Assembly: GCF_007954355.1 (NCBI RefSeq)
Contig: NZ_VOLR01000001.1
Span: 124,001-188,000 of the forward strand
Origin: Colwellia hornerae
GTDB lineage: Bacteria > Pseudomonadota > Gammaproteobacteria > Enterobacterales > Alteromonadaceae
Direction: 5' to 3'
Length of the DNA stretch: 64,000 nt
The position numbers were made by a program, and so were the translations under genes. Shown piece after piece: positions 17,070 through 26,658 of this stretch (the first letter of the stretch is position 1; each line of letters begins with the position of its first letter). The notes below the pieces were generated by a model. It ran no database searches. It saw only the letters and a list, made by a program, of their open reading frames with translations, and was not told the DNA's origin.

Positions 17070-17735
17070 ATGAAATTTAAATTTTTAAAGCAATTAATAA
17101 TAATGTGCTCTATGGTTGCAGGTGCATACGCGAATGCAGGGTTAATCAGTAAAGATTACTCAGCAGCAGCAGATGGATTACTTACTGTCGATACAATTGG
17201 CCAAATGGAGTGGTTAGATGTATCAATTTTTTATGGTATGAACTTAGATGCTCTCCAAGGCGCTAATCAGTGGACGGCTGATGGGTTTCATTTGGCAACA
17301 GATGTAGAGTTAATCTCATTATTCCAAAATGTTGGTATCACACTGGGCTTAGACGGAACCGGCACTCTGGGGTTTGGGTTAGGACTAGGACATTCACCGG
17401 CTAGCATAGTCGCTATACAAGAACTCCATGAAAAATTTGGCGGAGGTCCCATGGGATTACCCTTACTACAAGGCATACTTGCTGATACGAACAACGATGG
17501 CTTAAGTAACTTAGGCGGTTTAAATGCAATATCAAGCATTGCCGCCGTTAACCTAGGTTTAGATATTTGGGGAGGAGGTTTACTAACCAATAACGTTGAC
17601 ATTACTGTAGGGGCATTTTTCGTACGTAGTGTTGACGTTCCCGATCCATCGACGGTTCCTGAGCCATCGACATTTGCTATTTTTTTGTTGGCAATGACAG
17701 GTTTAGCCTCGCGTAAATTTAAAAAACAGTCTTAA
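17070..17735 (+). CDS. PEP-CTERM sorting-domain exported protein
   Basis: A 221-residue secreted protein. Residues 1-23 form a signal peptide (hydrophobic core LIIMCSMVAGAYA, cleavage probably after ANA). Residues 196-221 are a PEP-CTERM anchor: V-P-E-P-S-T, a hydrophobic helix FAIFLLAMTGLA and a basic tail RKFKKQS. That signal is cut by exosortase in bacteria making exopolysaccharide; no exosortase gene is in this window. The mature part is Gly/Leu-rich, with an Asp/Asn-rich DTNNDGLSNLGG stretch. WTADGFHLATDVELISLF resembles a motif seen in short PEP-CTERM proteins of unknown function. It lies alone between rplS and a decayed rplS copy, hinting at arrival by insertion or duplication. Function unknown. 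Confidence 0.8.
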   Translation: MKFKFLKQLIIMCSMVAGAYANAGLISKDYSAAADGLLTVDTIGQMEWLDVSIFYGMNLDALQGANQWTADGFHLATDVELISLFQNVGITLGLDGTGTLGFGLGLGHSPASIVAIQELHEKFGGGPMGLPLLQGILADTNNDGLSNLGGLNAISSIAAVNLGLDIWGGGLLTNNVDITVGAFFVRSVDVPDPSTVPEPSTFAIFLLAMTGLASRKFKKQS

Positions 17736-17811
17736 AATAGCCGGTATCAGCATTAACTATCGTTGATTTTAAATTCGGATAATCCGATATATCAGTTTGG
17801 TTATTCTTAAT

Positions 17812-17842
17812 AAGCATTTACTCACCGAGTAAATGCTTTTTT
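17812..17842 (+). terminator. Terminator of the PEP-CTERM gene
   Basis: Perfect 12-base stem, AAGCATTTACTC (17812-17823) and GAGTAAATGCTT (17827-17838), 3-base loop, then TTTT. Confidence 0.9.
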
Positions 17843-17954
17843 GTAAACTATAATTTGAGGCGTTTTGTTAGCTAAAGTACTAGTTACAAATCATTGTTAC
17901 CTTACTGATAGCTTTTCATCTCGATAATGCCTTACTCTTCTTTACTATGTATGG

Positions 17955-18173
17955 CAGACATATAGCCCTATTGTGACTCTATTGAAGTCAAATGCGGTGG
18001 TGATGTACGTTAAGCCAAACTTTACTACTTGCGCGAGCTATCTGGCAGTAAATCAGGTCTTAAAGGAAAGTTGACCAAAAGATAGGCGCTTTTTAAGTCG
18101 GTTTTGCTTTAGCAATGCCCATAAAAAAAGCCTGAATAATTTGTTATTCAGGCTTTTTTTGTTTTAGTGCATA
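17955..18173 (+). pseudogene. Decayed copy of the rplS 3' end with its terminator
   Basis: These 219 bases align with 16421-16640, that is the last 132 bases of rplS, its 3' untranslated part and terminator. I count about 24 differences, including one deleted base (TTGTTGACTC against TTGTGACTC) that breaks the frame. The terminator hairpin is intact at about 18124-18160. The similarity ends at the same word, TTAGTGCATA, in both copies. There is no start codon and the fragment cannot make L19. Confidence 0.92.
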
Positions 18174-18289
18174 ATATAAGACAGTAATCTACCTTATCAA
18201 TTCACTTGGTCATTAGTTGTTTTATATACCCCAGTAAATAAATTACCGTTGTTGAATATTAACAAGGCAACACACTGAATTTATGGTTT

Positions 18290-19771
18290 TTACTCACTTT
18301 GCACGCGGCGTACAGCATTTTTCCAGCCATCGTATAAATCATCACGAGTTGTCTTATCAAATTGTGGTTCGAAACGCCTTTCTCGTTGCCACATATCTTC
18401 TAACTCCTCAAGAGAGTTATATACTCCAGCCTTGAGCCCTGCCAGATAAGCGACACCTAATGCCGTTGTTTCTGTGATTTTGGGACGGTCAACCGTAGCA
18501 CCTAAAATATCAGCAAGAAATTGCATCAGCCAATTATTTCGTACCATGCCACCATCAACACGCAATGCAATAGGTCTTTCACCATCATTTTCCATCGCTT
18601 TTTGTAAATCTTTAGTTTGATAACAAACAGATTGCAAACCAGCGGTAACGATTTCTTTAATGCCTGTATCGCGAGTTAAACCAAAGATAGCTCCACGCGC
18701 ATTCGGATCCCAATAGGGTGCACCTAAGCCTGTAAATGCGGGTACTAAGTAAACGCCATGATCAACGGGAGTTTGTCGTGCTAGAGGCTCTGTATCTCCG
18801 GCATCATCAATCAGTTTAAGACCATCGCGTAACCATTGAACAGTAGCGCCAGCAATAAAAATACTCCCTTCTAAAGCGTAGGTTACTTTACCATTAAGTC
18901 GATAAGCTACAGTTGACAGTAGTCTACTTTCTGATTTTAACGCTACTTCACCGGTATTAACAATCATAAAACAACCGGTGCCGTAGGTACTTTTTGCCAT
19001 ACCTTCGCGAAAACAGGTTTGGCCAAATAGTGCGGCTTGTTGATCACCCGCCATAGCCAATATAGGAATTTCTACGCCCATCATAGCTTTATCTGTAACA
19101 CCAAAGTTATCAGAAGAGTCCATAACTTGTGGTAATAAAGCGCGGGGAATATTGAAAATGGTGAGTAACTCTTCATCCCATTCTTGTGTATGTATGTTAA
19201 ATAACATCGTACGTGATGCATTCGTTGCATCGGTACGATGTTCTTTGCCAGCGGTTAATTTCCATAATATATAGCTGTCAACGGTGCCAAAAGCTAACTC
19301 TCCATTTTCAGCTCGTTGACGAGCACCATCAACGTTGTCTAAAATCCAACAAATTTTTGTAGCCGAAAAATAGGGGTCAATTAACAATCCTGTTTTTTCA
19401 CTGATTAACGATTCTAAATTATCATCTTTAAGTTTTTGACAATACTCGCTGGTACGACGATCTTGCCAAACAATGGCTCGATAGATCGGCTGACCTGTTT
19501 TACGATCCCATACGAGTGTTGTTTCACGTTGATTGGTGATACCAATCGCTCTAATGACATCTTTATCGGTATCCATTTTGGTAATGACTTGTTGAAAGGT
19601 ACGCGCTACGGTTTGCCATATATCTGTTGGCTCATGTTCAATCCAACCATCATTTGGGAAATATTGTGGAAACTCCTCTTGGGCAGAATGCACACTTAGA
19701 CCTTCACGGTTAAATAGAATAGCCCGAGAGCTGGTAGTGCCTTGATCAATTGATAAAATATAGTCAGTCAT
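18290..19771 (-). CDS. glpK: Glycerol kinase
   Basis: A 493-residue cytoplasmic enzyme of the FGGY kinase family that phosphorylates glycerol to sn-glycerol 3-phosphate with ATP, trapping imported glycerol. It begins with the phosphate-1 loop [18 protein letters not shown] and carries [41 protein letters not shown] and the C-terminal [20 protein letters not shown] signature. The length is normal (E. coli about 502). It is divergent from glpR with 167 bases between; a GlpR-type direct repeat lies 35-54 bases upstream of its ATG. It supplies substrate to GlpD. Confidence 0.96.
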   Translation of the reverse strand: MTDYILSIDQGTTSSRAILFNREGLSVHSAQEEFPQYFPNDGWIEHEPTDIWQTVARTFQQVITKMDTDKDVIRAIGITNQRETTLVWDRKTGQPIYRAIVWQDRRTSEYCQKLKDDNLESLISEKTGLLIDPYFSATKICWILDNVDGARQRAENGELAFGTVDSYILWKLTAGKEHRTDATNASRTMLFNIHTQEWDEELLTIFNIPRALLPQVMDSSDNFGVTDKAMMGVEIPILAMAGDQQAALFGQTCFREGMAKSTYGTGCFMIVNTGEVALKSESRLLSTVAYRLNGKVTYALEGSIFIAGATVQWLRDGLKLIDDAGDTEPLARQTPVDHGVYLVPAFTGLGAPYWDPNARGAIFGLTRDTGIKEIVTAGLQSVCYQTKDLQKAMENDGERPIALRVDGGMVRNNWLMQFLADILGATVDRPKITETTALGVAYLAGLKAGVYNSLEELEDMWQRERRFEPQFDKTTRDDLYDGWKNAVRRVQSE

Positions 19772-19805
19772 GCAAAATCCAAGTACGTTGTTAAATTTTC
19801 ATTAA

Positions 19806-19825
19806 AGTTCGCTTATGTTCACTTT
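19806..19825. promoter_or_regulatory. Candidate GlpR operator upstream of glpK
   Basis: AGTTCGCTTATGTTCACTTT is a 10-base direct repeat of GTTCRYTTWT-type half-sites. The same arrangement stands upstream of glpD at 20870-20889. E. coli GlpR binds related TGTTCG words, though arranged as inverted repeats. Confidence 0.6.
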
Positions 19826-19938
19826 ATAGTCTTTATATAATAATTACAACATCACAAAAAATATTATTGGTTAATTTGTTTGCTTATCACGATGTAGCTG
19901 GCAAAATAGCAACTTCTAATTAATAAAGTATAAGTTTA

Positions 19939-20697
19939 ATGACACAACAGCAACGACAAGCGTTAATTTTAGAGATGATTAAAAAAAGCGGCTTTGTCAG
20001 CATTGACGAACTCGTCGAACACTTTAAAGTGACACCTCAAACCGTTCGTCGTGATCTTAATCAATTAGCTAAAGTACAAAAAATATCACGTCATCATGGT
20101 GGTGCGGGTATTGAGTCGAGCACTGTCAATACTGACTATCAAACACGAAAAATTATGGATCTTCAAGCCAAAGAAAAAATTGCTGCAGAACTCGTGCAGA
20201 TGATCCCAAATGGAGCCTCACTTTTTATTAACATCGGTACTACAACTGAAACCATTGCACGTGCCTTATTGGATCATAAAGGCCTTCAAATTGTGACCAA
20301 TAACCTAAATGTTGCTTCTATACTAGGCGCTAAGGAAGATTTCTCTGTTGTTATTGCTGGCGGAGAAGTTCGACATAGAGATGGTGGCGTTATAGGTGAA
20401 ACAACAGAAGACTTCATTAAAAATTTCCGTATGGATTTTGGTATTATTGGCATCAGTGGCATTGATATCGAAGGTTCTCTTTTAGACTTCGATTATCGAG
20501 AAGTTAGGGTAGCTCAAGCTATTATTGCCAATTCACGACAAGTGATTTTGGCGGCTGATCACTCTAAATTTGGTCGTAACGCTATGGTACGTTTAGGTAA
20601 TATTAATCAAGCAGATCACTTTTTTACCGATGCACTCCCTCCTGAAGAAATACAGAAAATTCTTTTAGATTATAAAGTCACATTACATTTAGTTTGA
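19939..20697 (+). CDS. glpR: DeoR-family glycerol-3-phosphate regulon repressor
   Basis: A 252-residue DeoR-type transcription factor. The N-terminal winged helix-turn-helix (about residues 5-57) contains GFVSIDELVEHFKVTPQTVRRDLNQLA. The C-terminal sugar-phosphate sensor domain of ribose-isomerase-like fold shows INIGTTTETIARAL, IVTNNLNVASIL, VVIAGGEVRHRDGG and the final ILAADHSKFGRNAMVRLG. GlpR of E. coli is released from DNA by glycerol 3-phosphate, and its position between glpK and glpD supports the same role. The start is the ATG at 19939. The direct repeats upstream of glpK and glpD are likely targets. Confidence 0.9.
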   Translation: MTQQQRQALILEMIKKSGFVSIDELVEHFKVTPQTVRRDLNQLAKVQKISRHHGGAGIESSTVNTDYQTRKIMDLQAKEKIAAELVQMIPNGASLFINIGTTTETIARALLDHKGLQIVTNNLNVASILGAKEDFSVVIAGGEVRHRDGGVIGETTEDFIKNFRMDFGIIGISGIDIEGSLLDFDYREVRVAQAIIANSRQVILAADHSKFGRNAMVRLGNINQADHFFTDALPPEEIQKILLDYKVTLHLV

Positions 20698-20869
20698 TTA
20701 AAAATTATTGATTACTACTAACCCTTAATAATTAATTTTATTACCTTTCCCCCTTTATATTAAAGTTAAATTTTAGTGTATTTCTAATTATTTAATTTTG
20801 AACACGCACTTTCAATTTAAATGCTTTGCAATTAGGTGATGATGACTTAATAAAAAAAGTATAAATATA

Positions 20870-20889
20870 TGTTCGTTTATGTTCGTTTT
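20870..20889. promoter_or_regulatory. Candidate GlpR operator upstream of glpD
   Basis: TGTTCGTTTATGTTCGTTTT is a 10-base direct repeat, 125 bases before the glpD ATG. It matches the glpK site at 16 of 20 positions. The rest of the 316-base glpR-glpD gap is AT-rich, with TTGACT at 20909 and TATAAC at 20928 too close together to form a standard promoter. Confidence 0.6.
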
Positions 20890-21013
20890 GTGTTGCTTTG
20901 GTTTCACATTGACTGTATTGTTCAGAATATAACATTCTAAAGTTAAGTACATATAGCGACAAGGTAGTTAGGGTCGAAGTTAACTTCCTCCTTGTGGCAA
21001 TTAAAGGGACAAT

Positions 21014-22552
21014 ATGAAAGATCAAAGCGTTATTCATGATTTACTCGTTATTGGCGGGGGGATCAACGGTACAGGTATTGCTGCCGATGCAGCAGGTCGA
21101 GGGCTAAATGTTTTACTTTGTGAAATGAATGATCTCGCCTCATCAACCTCATCAAACAGTAGTAAACTTATTCATGGCGGCTTACGTTACCTTGAGTATT
21201 ATGAGTTTCGCTTAGTTCGTGAAGGACTTGCTGAACGTGAAATATTATTAAAAAATGCCCCGCATATTATATGGCCTTTACGTTTTCGTTTGCCTCATCG
21301 TAGCCATCTACGTCCTTCATGGATGATAAGAATTGGCTTGTTTATGTATGACAACTTAGCTAAACGAGCAACACTAAAGGGCTCAAAGGGAATTAAATTT
21401 GATAAAAATAGTCCCGTTGTCGACACAATCACTAAGGGCTTTGAATACTCTGATGCATGGGTTGATGATGCTCGGATGGTGGTTCTTAATGCCATAGCCG
21501 CAAGAGAGAAAGGCGCAAATATTATGACACGTACTCGTTGCTCTGATGCAAAGAGAGTCGGTGATATTTGGGAAGTAACACTCCATGATAATATAACCGG
21601 GCAAAAGCAGGTTGTTAAAACTAAAGCGTTAGTAAATGCCGCTGGTCCTTGGGTAACAAGTATTTTTGATGAAGCATTGAAAACGCCATCTCCTAAAAAA
21701 ATTCGTTTGATTAAAGGTAGCCACATTATAGTTCCGCGTATTCATAATGAGACGCAGGCCTATATTTTACAAAATGAAGATAAGCGTATTGTTTTTGTCA
21801 TTCCTTATGAAGATGACTTTTCTTTGATTGGGACAACAGATATAGAGCATATTGGTGATCCAGCGACTGCGTGTATTTCAAAAGAAGAAACGGATTATTT
21901 AATCTCGGTAGTTAATGGCCACTTTAAACACCAAATATCAAGCAGCGATGTCGTTGCGACTTATTCAGGTGTTAGACCGTTACTTGATGACGAATCAGAT
22001 TCACCCGCAGCAGTAACCCGTGATTATACCTTCGAAGTAGATGCACCTCAGGGAAAAGCGCCTTTGTTATCAGTATTTGGTGGCAAAATCACCACTTATC
22101 GTAAATTGTCTGAAGCTGCAGTTAATGGCATTATTAATCATTTCCCTGATGCCGGTAAATGCATGACAGCACATACAGCTTTACCCGGGGGAAATTTTGA
22201 CAATCAACACAATTTACAAACCAGCTTGCAACGCCAATATAGTTGGTTACCCCGTAAAATAATTAATCGTTATGTTCGCTCTTATGGCACATTAAGCCAC
22301 AAAATTTGTGGTGGTATTAAATCGCTTGAAGGTATGGGAGAGTATTTTGGTGCGGGTCTTTATCAACGCGAGGTTGAGTATTTAATTGAACAAGAATGGG
22401 CTGTTGACCTTGAAGATATTATTTGGCGTAGAAGTAAACTTAGCCTGCATTTAACCTCAATAGAAAAATCTGAGTTGGAACGTTTTATCGAGATATTTAA
22501 TTCAGGTATAAAAGTCAAATCAACCATTGAATTACAACAAAGAAAAGCCTAA
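21014..22552 (+). CDS. glpD: Aerobic glycerol-3-phosphate dehydrogenase
   Basis: A 512-residue FAD enzyme on the inner face of the membrane. It oxidises glycerol 3-phosphate to dihydroxyacetone phosphate and passes electrons to quinone. The FAD-binding motif LLVIGGGINGTGIAADAAGRGL lies near residues 11-32. SSNSSKLIHGGLRYLEYYEF and LSVFGGKITTYRKLSEAAV are typical GlpD stretches, and the length matches E. coli GlpD (501). The ATG at 21014 follows AAAGGGAC. It acts on the product of GlpK and feeds the fba-fbp-pgi genes downstream through triose phosphates. Confidence 0.96.
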   Translation: MKDQSVIHDLLVIGGGINGTGIAADAAGRGLNVLLCEMNDLASSTSSNSSKLIHGGLRYLEYYEFRLVREGLAEREILLKNAPHIIWPLRFRLPHRSHLRPSWMIRIGLFMYDNLAKRATLKGSKGIKFDKNSPVVDTITKGFEYSDAWVDDARMVVLNAIAAREKGANIMTRTRCSDAKRVGDIWEVTLHDNITGQKQVVKTKALVNAAGPWVTSIFDEALKTPSPKKIRLIKGSHIIVPRIHNETQAYILQNEDKRIVFVIPYEDDFSLIGTTDIEHIGDPATACISKEETDYLISVVNGHFKHQISSSDVVATYSGVRPLLDDESDSPAAVTRDYTFEVDAPQGKAPLLSVFGGKITTYRKLSEAAVNGIINHFPDAGKCMTAHTALPGGNFDNQHNLQTSLQRQYSWLPRKIINRYVRSYGTLSHKICGGIKSLEGMGEYFGAGLYQREVEYLIEQEWAVDLEDIIWRRSKLSLHLTSIEKSELERFIEIFNSGIKVKSTIELQQRKA

Positions 22553-23086
22553 TTCTGCTAGCTTTTTCTTTACAAGTACAGTGCTCACCTTAGCTACTTT
22601 AGTTAGTTGAGTACTGTAATAATTTGATTCACAATAATAAAGTCTAAATAATCGCTATTATTCGGCATATCCGTGTTTGTGCAACCCAGTAAATATTTAT
22701 ATTTAATACGCTTTACAAATTTCAGTTAAAAATAATACTCGCTTGTTTTACTGTCATATATCGTTATAACAATTGTTAATTTATCAACAACGTCCCCTTA
22801 ACTCAGCATAATAATCAATATTAATCAGCCTTATTTAATAAATAACGTTACTTCTTTATATTTGCCCAGTGTACATTATTCACCGATCTCTGCTTAGCGC
22901 CTTTATAATTTAACGTGACCAAAGACACTATTAATAGAATCTGATTTGACCTAAGAGTAATAACTTATTAGGGGGTAATTTATTAAATAAAGAGCAATTT
23001 TTGATTATAATCAAACAGACAGCAATCAAAAATTGTCATACTATAGCTAGTAATAAAGAAAGTAAGTAAGTCAATTGAGTAATTTT
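22553..23086. other. Non-coding gap between glpD and the orphan ATPase gene
   Basis: 534 AT-rich bases. Near the glpD end there is an 11-base stem with one G-T wobble, TACAGTGCTCA (22577-22587) and TGAGTACTGTA (22608-22618), with a 20-base loop and no T-run. It may be a weak transcript end. I see no convincing promoter, gene or repeat in the remainder. Confidence 0.5.
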
Positions 23087-24178
23087 ATGTCGTTAGTGTT
23101 GGAAAATCTTTCGTACGAATTAAATGGTTCAACACGTATTCATAATGTGAACTTGACATTAGAGTCAGGCATTTTTAATGTGTTGCTCGGCAAGAAAGGT
23201 GCCGTCAATGCAGGAAAAACCACTTTAATGCGATTAATCGCTGGTTTAGAAACTCCTTCTTCGGGCCGTATATTACTGAACGGTGTAGACCTAGTTAATA
23301 CCCCGGTGCAGAAGCGGAATGTGTCGATGGTACATCATCAATTTATTAATTATACACATCTCACGGTTAGAGAAAATATTGCTTCGCCATTACGCGTGCT
23401 TGGTTTAAAAAAAACTGAAATTGATTACCGAGTCAACGAAATTGCTACCTCATTACATATTGAGACTTACCTAGACCGCTATCCATTAGAGCTCTCTGGT
23501 GGTCAACAACAACGAACGGCTATGGCTCGCGCCTTGGTTAAAGATGCCGATATTCTACTCTTAGATGAGCCATTAATTAACCTTGACTATAAATTACGTG
23601 AAGAATTACGCGCGGAAATAAGAGATTTATTAGTGGAGCGTAATTGTATTGCTATTTATGCGACAACCAACCCTAAAATTGCCATGGTACTAGGCGGAAA
23701 ATCGATTTTAATGCATGAAGGACACGTTATCCAGGAAGGGCTTGCTGTTGATGTTTACAATCAACCGAGTAATATTGAATCGGCTAAACTTTCCAGTGAT
23801 CCGGAAATAAATTTAATAGATGGCTGTATAGATGACAGTCAAATTATCTTTGCTCAATTTTTGCGCTTTCCGCTGAGCTCACTACTTGATGATTTAATCC
23901 CAGGTAATTACCGTTTCGGTATACGACCGAGTCATTTAAAAATGGCGCCTGTTGACGATAGTGACTTAGAGTTATCAATGAGAGTTGATTTAGCTGAGAT
24001 TAGTGGTTCTGAAACAATCCTGAGAATTTCAAATAATCATTTTAACTTAGTGATGCATCTTGCGGGAATTCATAAATATCATACCGATACACAAATAAAA
24101 ATTTATATCCCTATTCATAAGTTTTTTGTTTTTGACATGAATGGATTATTGATTAAATTACCGACATTATCTTACTAA
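23087..24178 (+). CDS. Orphan GlpS-like ABC transporter ATP-binding protein
   Basis: A 363-residue ABC ATPase, a close paralogue of GlpS at 26761 and of equal length. The ATG at 23087 is preferred because MSLVLENLSYEL aligns with the GlpS start. ABC domain: Walker A region LGKKGAVNAGKTT (three residues longer than the GlpS version), ELSGGQQQRTAMARALV, Walker B ILLLDEPLINLDYKLRE, and YATTNPKIAMVLGG where ordinary members have a switch His. A C-terminal TOBE-like regulatory region follows. No permease or binding-protein genes accompany it; the next gene is the convergent AcoR-like regulator. It may be a redundant subunit or have become a regulator; both are inference. Confidence 0.8.
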   Translation: MSLVLENLSYELNGSTRIHNVNLTLESGIFNVLLGKKGAVNAGKTTLMRLIAGLETPSSGRILLNGVDLVNTPVQKRNVSMVHHQFINYTHLTVRENIASPLRVLGLKKTEIDYRVNEIATSLHIETYLDRYPLELSGGQQQRTAMARALVKDADILLLDEPLINLDYKLREELRAEIRDLLVERNCIAIYATTNPKIAMVLGGKSILMHEGHVIQEGLAVDVYNQPSNIESAKLSSDPEINLIDGCIDDSQIIFAQFLRFPLSSLLDDLIPGNYRFGIRPSHLKMAPVDDSDLELSMRVDLAEISGSETILRISNNHFNLVMHLAGIHKYHTDTQIKIYIPIHKFFVFDMNGLLIKLPTLSY

Positions 24179-24201
24179 AATAAGCGTTATTACAGGGCGG
24201 C

Positions 24202-26055
24202 TTAACGAATACCTATTTCCTTTAATCGCTTATATAAAGTATTCCGGCTAATGGCTAAAGCTTTTGCTGTTTTTGAAATGTTGCCATTATATTCGTTATA
24301 CACTTGCAGTAATTCTGCTTGGTCTGCCGAATTATTATTTACGGGGGTGAATTGTTCTATTGTATCTATATTTTTGTTAGTTTTTGCTTTATTTTCTTTT
24401 AGATCTTCAAAAAAATCATCGGGTAAATGCTTTTTTTCAATGGTTTTATTATCAGCCATTGCCTGAGCAATTTTAATGACACTAACCAGTTGTCGTATAT
24501 TTCCAGGCCAAGGGTGTTGATAAAATAATTCAACAATTTCAGTTGATAACTTCTCAGTACTGCTATTACTGCTATAAAGTGCATTGATTTGGTGAAAAAG
24601 CTGTTTTTTGTCAGTTCGTTCACGTAGTGGTGGTAATTCTATATTGAGACCACTAACGCGATAATATAAATCTTGACGAAATAATCCTGATTCAATATCT
24701 TGTTTTAAACTACGGTTAGTCGCTGAGATAAGTTTTATGTCAACGTGATAACTTTCGGTTGACCCTAAAGGAGTCACCTTTCTTTCTTGAAGAACACGTA
24801 ATAGCCTACTTTGGACACCGAGTGGCATTTCTCCTATTTCATCAAGAAATAAAGTCCCTTTATGAGCCTTGCGAATAAAGCCAATAGCGCCTTTAGTGGA
24901 TGCTCCAGTGAAAGCGCCTTTTTCATAACCAAAAAGTTCGGACTCTACTAAGTCACTAGGAATTGCCGCGCAATTAACCGCAATAAGTTGGTGATTCTTA
25001 CGTTGACTACTTTTGTGTAATCCTTTAACAAATACCTCTTTGCCTACGCCAGTTTCACCATAAATGAGAATAGGGATATCTTTATCTATAATTCGTTCAG
25101 CTTGTTCAATACAGCGAGATATTTTTTCATCACCAAATCCAAATTTTTCTAATGGGATAATATCAGCGTCATAAGTTGATGGTTTATTTGTTCGAAAATC
25201 AACGGCTTGTATGTCAGCTTGGATAGGGGCTTTAATAAACCCATGCATATTATACTTATTCAATACCTTAAAAGAGAAGGGTAAGTTAGAGATCTTTGTT
25301 TTGATTTTTTGTAAGGGGATATCAATAATATCAACAATATTTGTTAAAGCAAGATCGTAACATAGTAATACTTCTGCGCGCTTATTTGCTGAAATAATGG
25401 TGCCTTCATCGTTAAAAACGATAATGCCTGTCCATTGACTATCCAAGTTATCTATATTGGTATTAAAGGTCAGTAAAAAGTAGTCGTCGCCAAACGTGCT
25501 AATGATCAACCTGTTCTCAATACATTGCGACATCAATTTTACCATGCCTAATGTGTGAGATTGTGGTAAATAGGCATCACTAGAAATATCTAACACGCCA
25601 AGTAAAGTGCGATTTACATCATAAATAGGGGCGGCAGAGCCAATCATAAAGCGATTGGCTTTGAGGAAGTGATCATCTCGCTGGACCTGCACGGCGGATC
25701 CACAAGCAAGAGCAGTACCAATGGCATTAGTACCATTTTTTATCTCGCTCCAATCAATACCTTTTTCAAAGATTGATTTTTGGGATGAGGCTAAAAATCG
25801 TTTATCTCCCCAACTATTTAGTACATGTCCCTGATTGTCGGTAAGCATAATTAAACATTGGGTATTCGATAGTATATTTTCGTAATAAGGTAAAACTTCA
25901 GTACTGGTTGTCTGGATGAGCTTACGATACTCTTCATCCAAACTATTCCGATCATTTTGGTCTAAGCGGTGTAATTCAGGTTTGCTTGATTGCTCTAAAC
26001 CATAACGTTGACAACGCTGCCAAGAACTTTTAATTATCTCATCATTATTGCTCAC
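24202..26055 (-). CDS. AcoR-like sigma-54-dependent transcriptional activator
   Basis: A 617-residue enhancer-binding protein. The N-terminal region (residues about 1-180) is the AcoR-type GAF sensor, with KNGTNAIGTALACGSAVQV and RFMIGSAAPIYD. A PAS-like part lies near 205-260. The AAA+ domain (about 300-540) has Walker A GETGVGKEVF, the sigma-54-contacting loop GAFTGA, Walker B GTLFLDEIGEMP and an R-finger region. The C-terminal Fis-type helix-turn-helix reads NISKTAKALAISRNTLYKRLKE. It therefore opens sigma-54 promoters on sensing a small molecule. The start is GTG at 26055. It is divergent from the glycerol importer across a 705-base regulatory region, so glpSTPQUV is the likely target. 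Confidence 0.88.
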   Translation of the reverse strand: MSNNDEIIKSSWQRCQRYGLEQSSKPELHRLDQNDRNSLDEEYRKLIQTTSTEVLPYYENILSNTQCLIMLTDNQGHVLNSWGDKRFLASSQKSIFEKGIDWSEIKNGTNAIGTALACGSAVQVQRDDHFLKANRFMIGSAAPIYDVNRTLLGVLDISSDAYLPQSHTLGMVKLMSQCIENRLIISTFGDDYFLLTFNTNIDNLDSQWTGIIVFNDEGTIISANKRAEVLLCYDLALTNIVDIIDIPLQKIKTKISNLPFSFKVLNKYNMHGFIKAPIQADIQAVDFRTNKPSTYDADIIPLEKFGFGDEKISRCIEQAERIIDKDIPILIYGETGVGKEVFVKGLHKSSQRKNHQLIAVNCAAIPSDLVESELFGYEKGAFTGASTKGAIGFIRKAHKGTLFLDEIGEMPLGVQSRLLRVLQERKVTPLGSTESYHVDIKLISATNRSLKQDIESGLFRQDLYYRVSGLNIELPPLRERTDKKQLFHQINALYSSNSSTEKLSTEIVELFYQHPWPGNIRQLVSVIKIAQAMADNKTIEKKHLPDDFFEDLKENKAKTNKNIDTIEQFTPVNNNSADQAELLQVYNEYNGNISKTAKALAISRNTLYKRLKEIGIR

Positions 26056-26404
26056 CAGTTATACCTCGCACTATCAACGATAATATTTGCAAATTATTGT
26101 AGATCATTTAACTGTTTTCATCGCGTATACCGTTTTAGAGCATGAACATTTAACATTTTACTTTATCAGTAAAAATATAAGAAATAATTTTGATAGTCCG
26201 ACAAAAAGAACATAAATTGAACTTTTTGAACAATTTTGACAGCCAAATCTAAACTATTTCCCATTCAATTTATAGACTTTTCGTTTTTATTATCAAAAAT
26301 TGTTATATTTTATGTTAATTAATAAACATGGTTGTCAACCTGCTTTTTTAATCTTTATTGTTATAAAACAACTGCTAATATTTTATTTTGTTACGTTTTT
26401 TTGA

Positions 26405-26548
26405 TGTTCAATCGTCAGTTGTTCATATGGGATTGGTTAGTCATTAGATTAATACTTAACTATTGGGTGTTCAATCTAGAGTGTTCAAAAATAAGTGTTC
26501 AAATTTTTTTTGTGTTCATTTATACATTAATTTGAACACAAATGAACA
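26405..26548. promoter_or_regulatory. Array of TGTTCA sites upstream of glpS
   Basis: TGTTCA occurs on the plus strand at 26405, 26420, 26468, 26482, 26496 and 26513. It occurs inverted (TGAACA) at 26533 and 26543, eight copies in 144 bases. Spacings of 15, 14 and 14 bases recur. Two more inverted copies lie at 26143 and 26227, nearer the regulator gene. The array sits 110-255 bases before a sigma-54-like promoter, the distance expected for enhancer sites. GlpR is the alternative binder, because its candidate operators contain the similar word TGTTCG/A. Confidence 0.7.
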
Positions 26549-26658
26549 CATTGGATTATTTTTGATTTTAATATATTTACGGCGATTGTTTTGTATTTTA
26601 CCTTTGGTGACAATAAGTTATGTGGTTATTGTGTTTTTTTTGTAAAGATTTTTACATA

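Noticed and set aside
26332-26645. Two short open frames in the glpS upstream region
   Set aside because: They overlap the TGTTCA array, are low-complexity and have no good ribosome sites.
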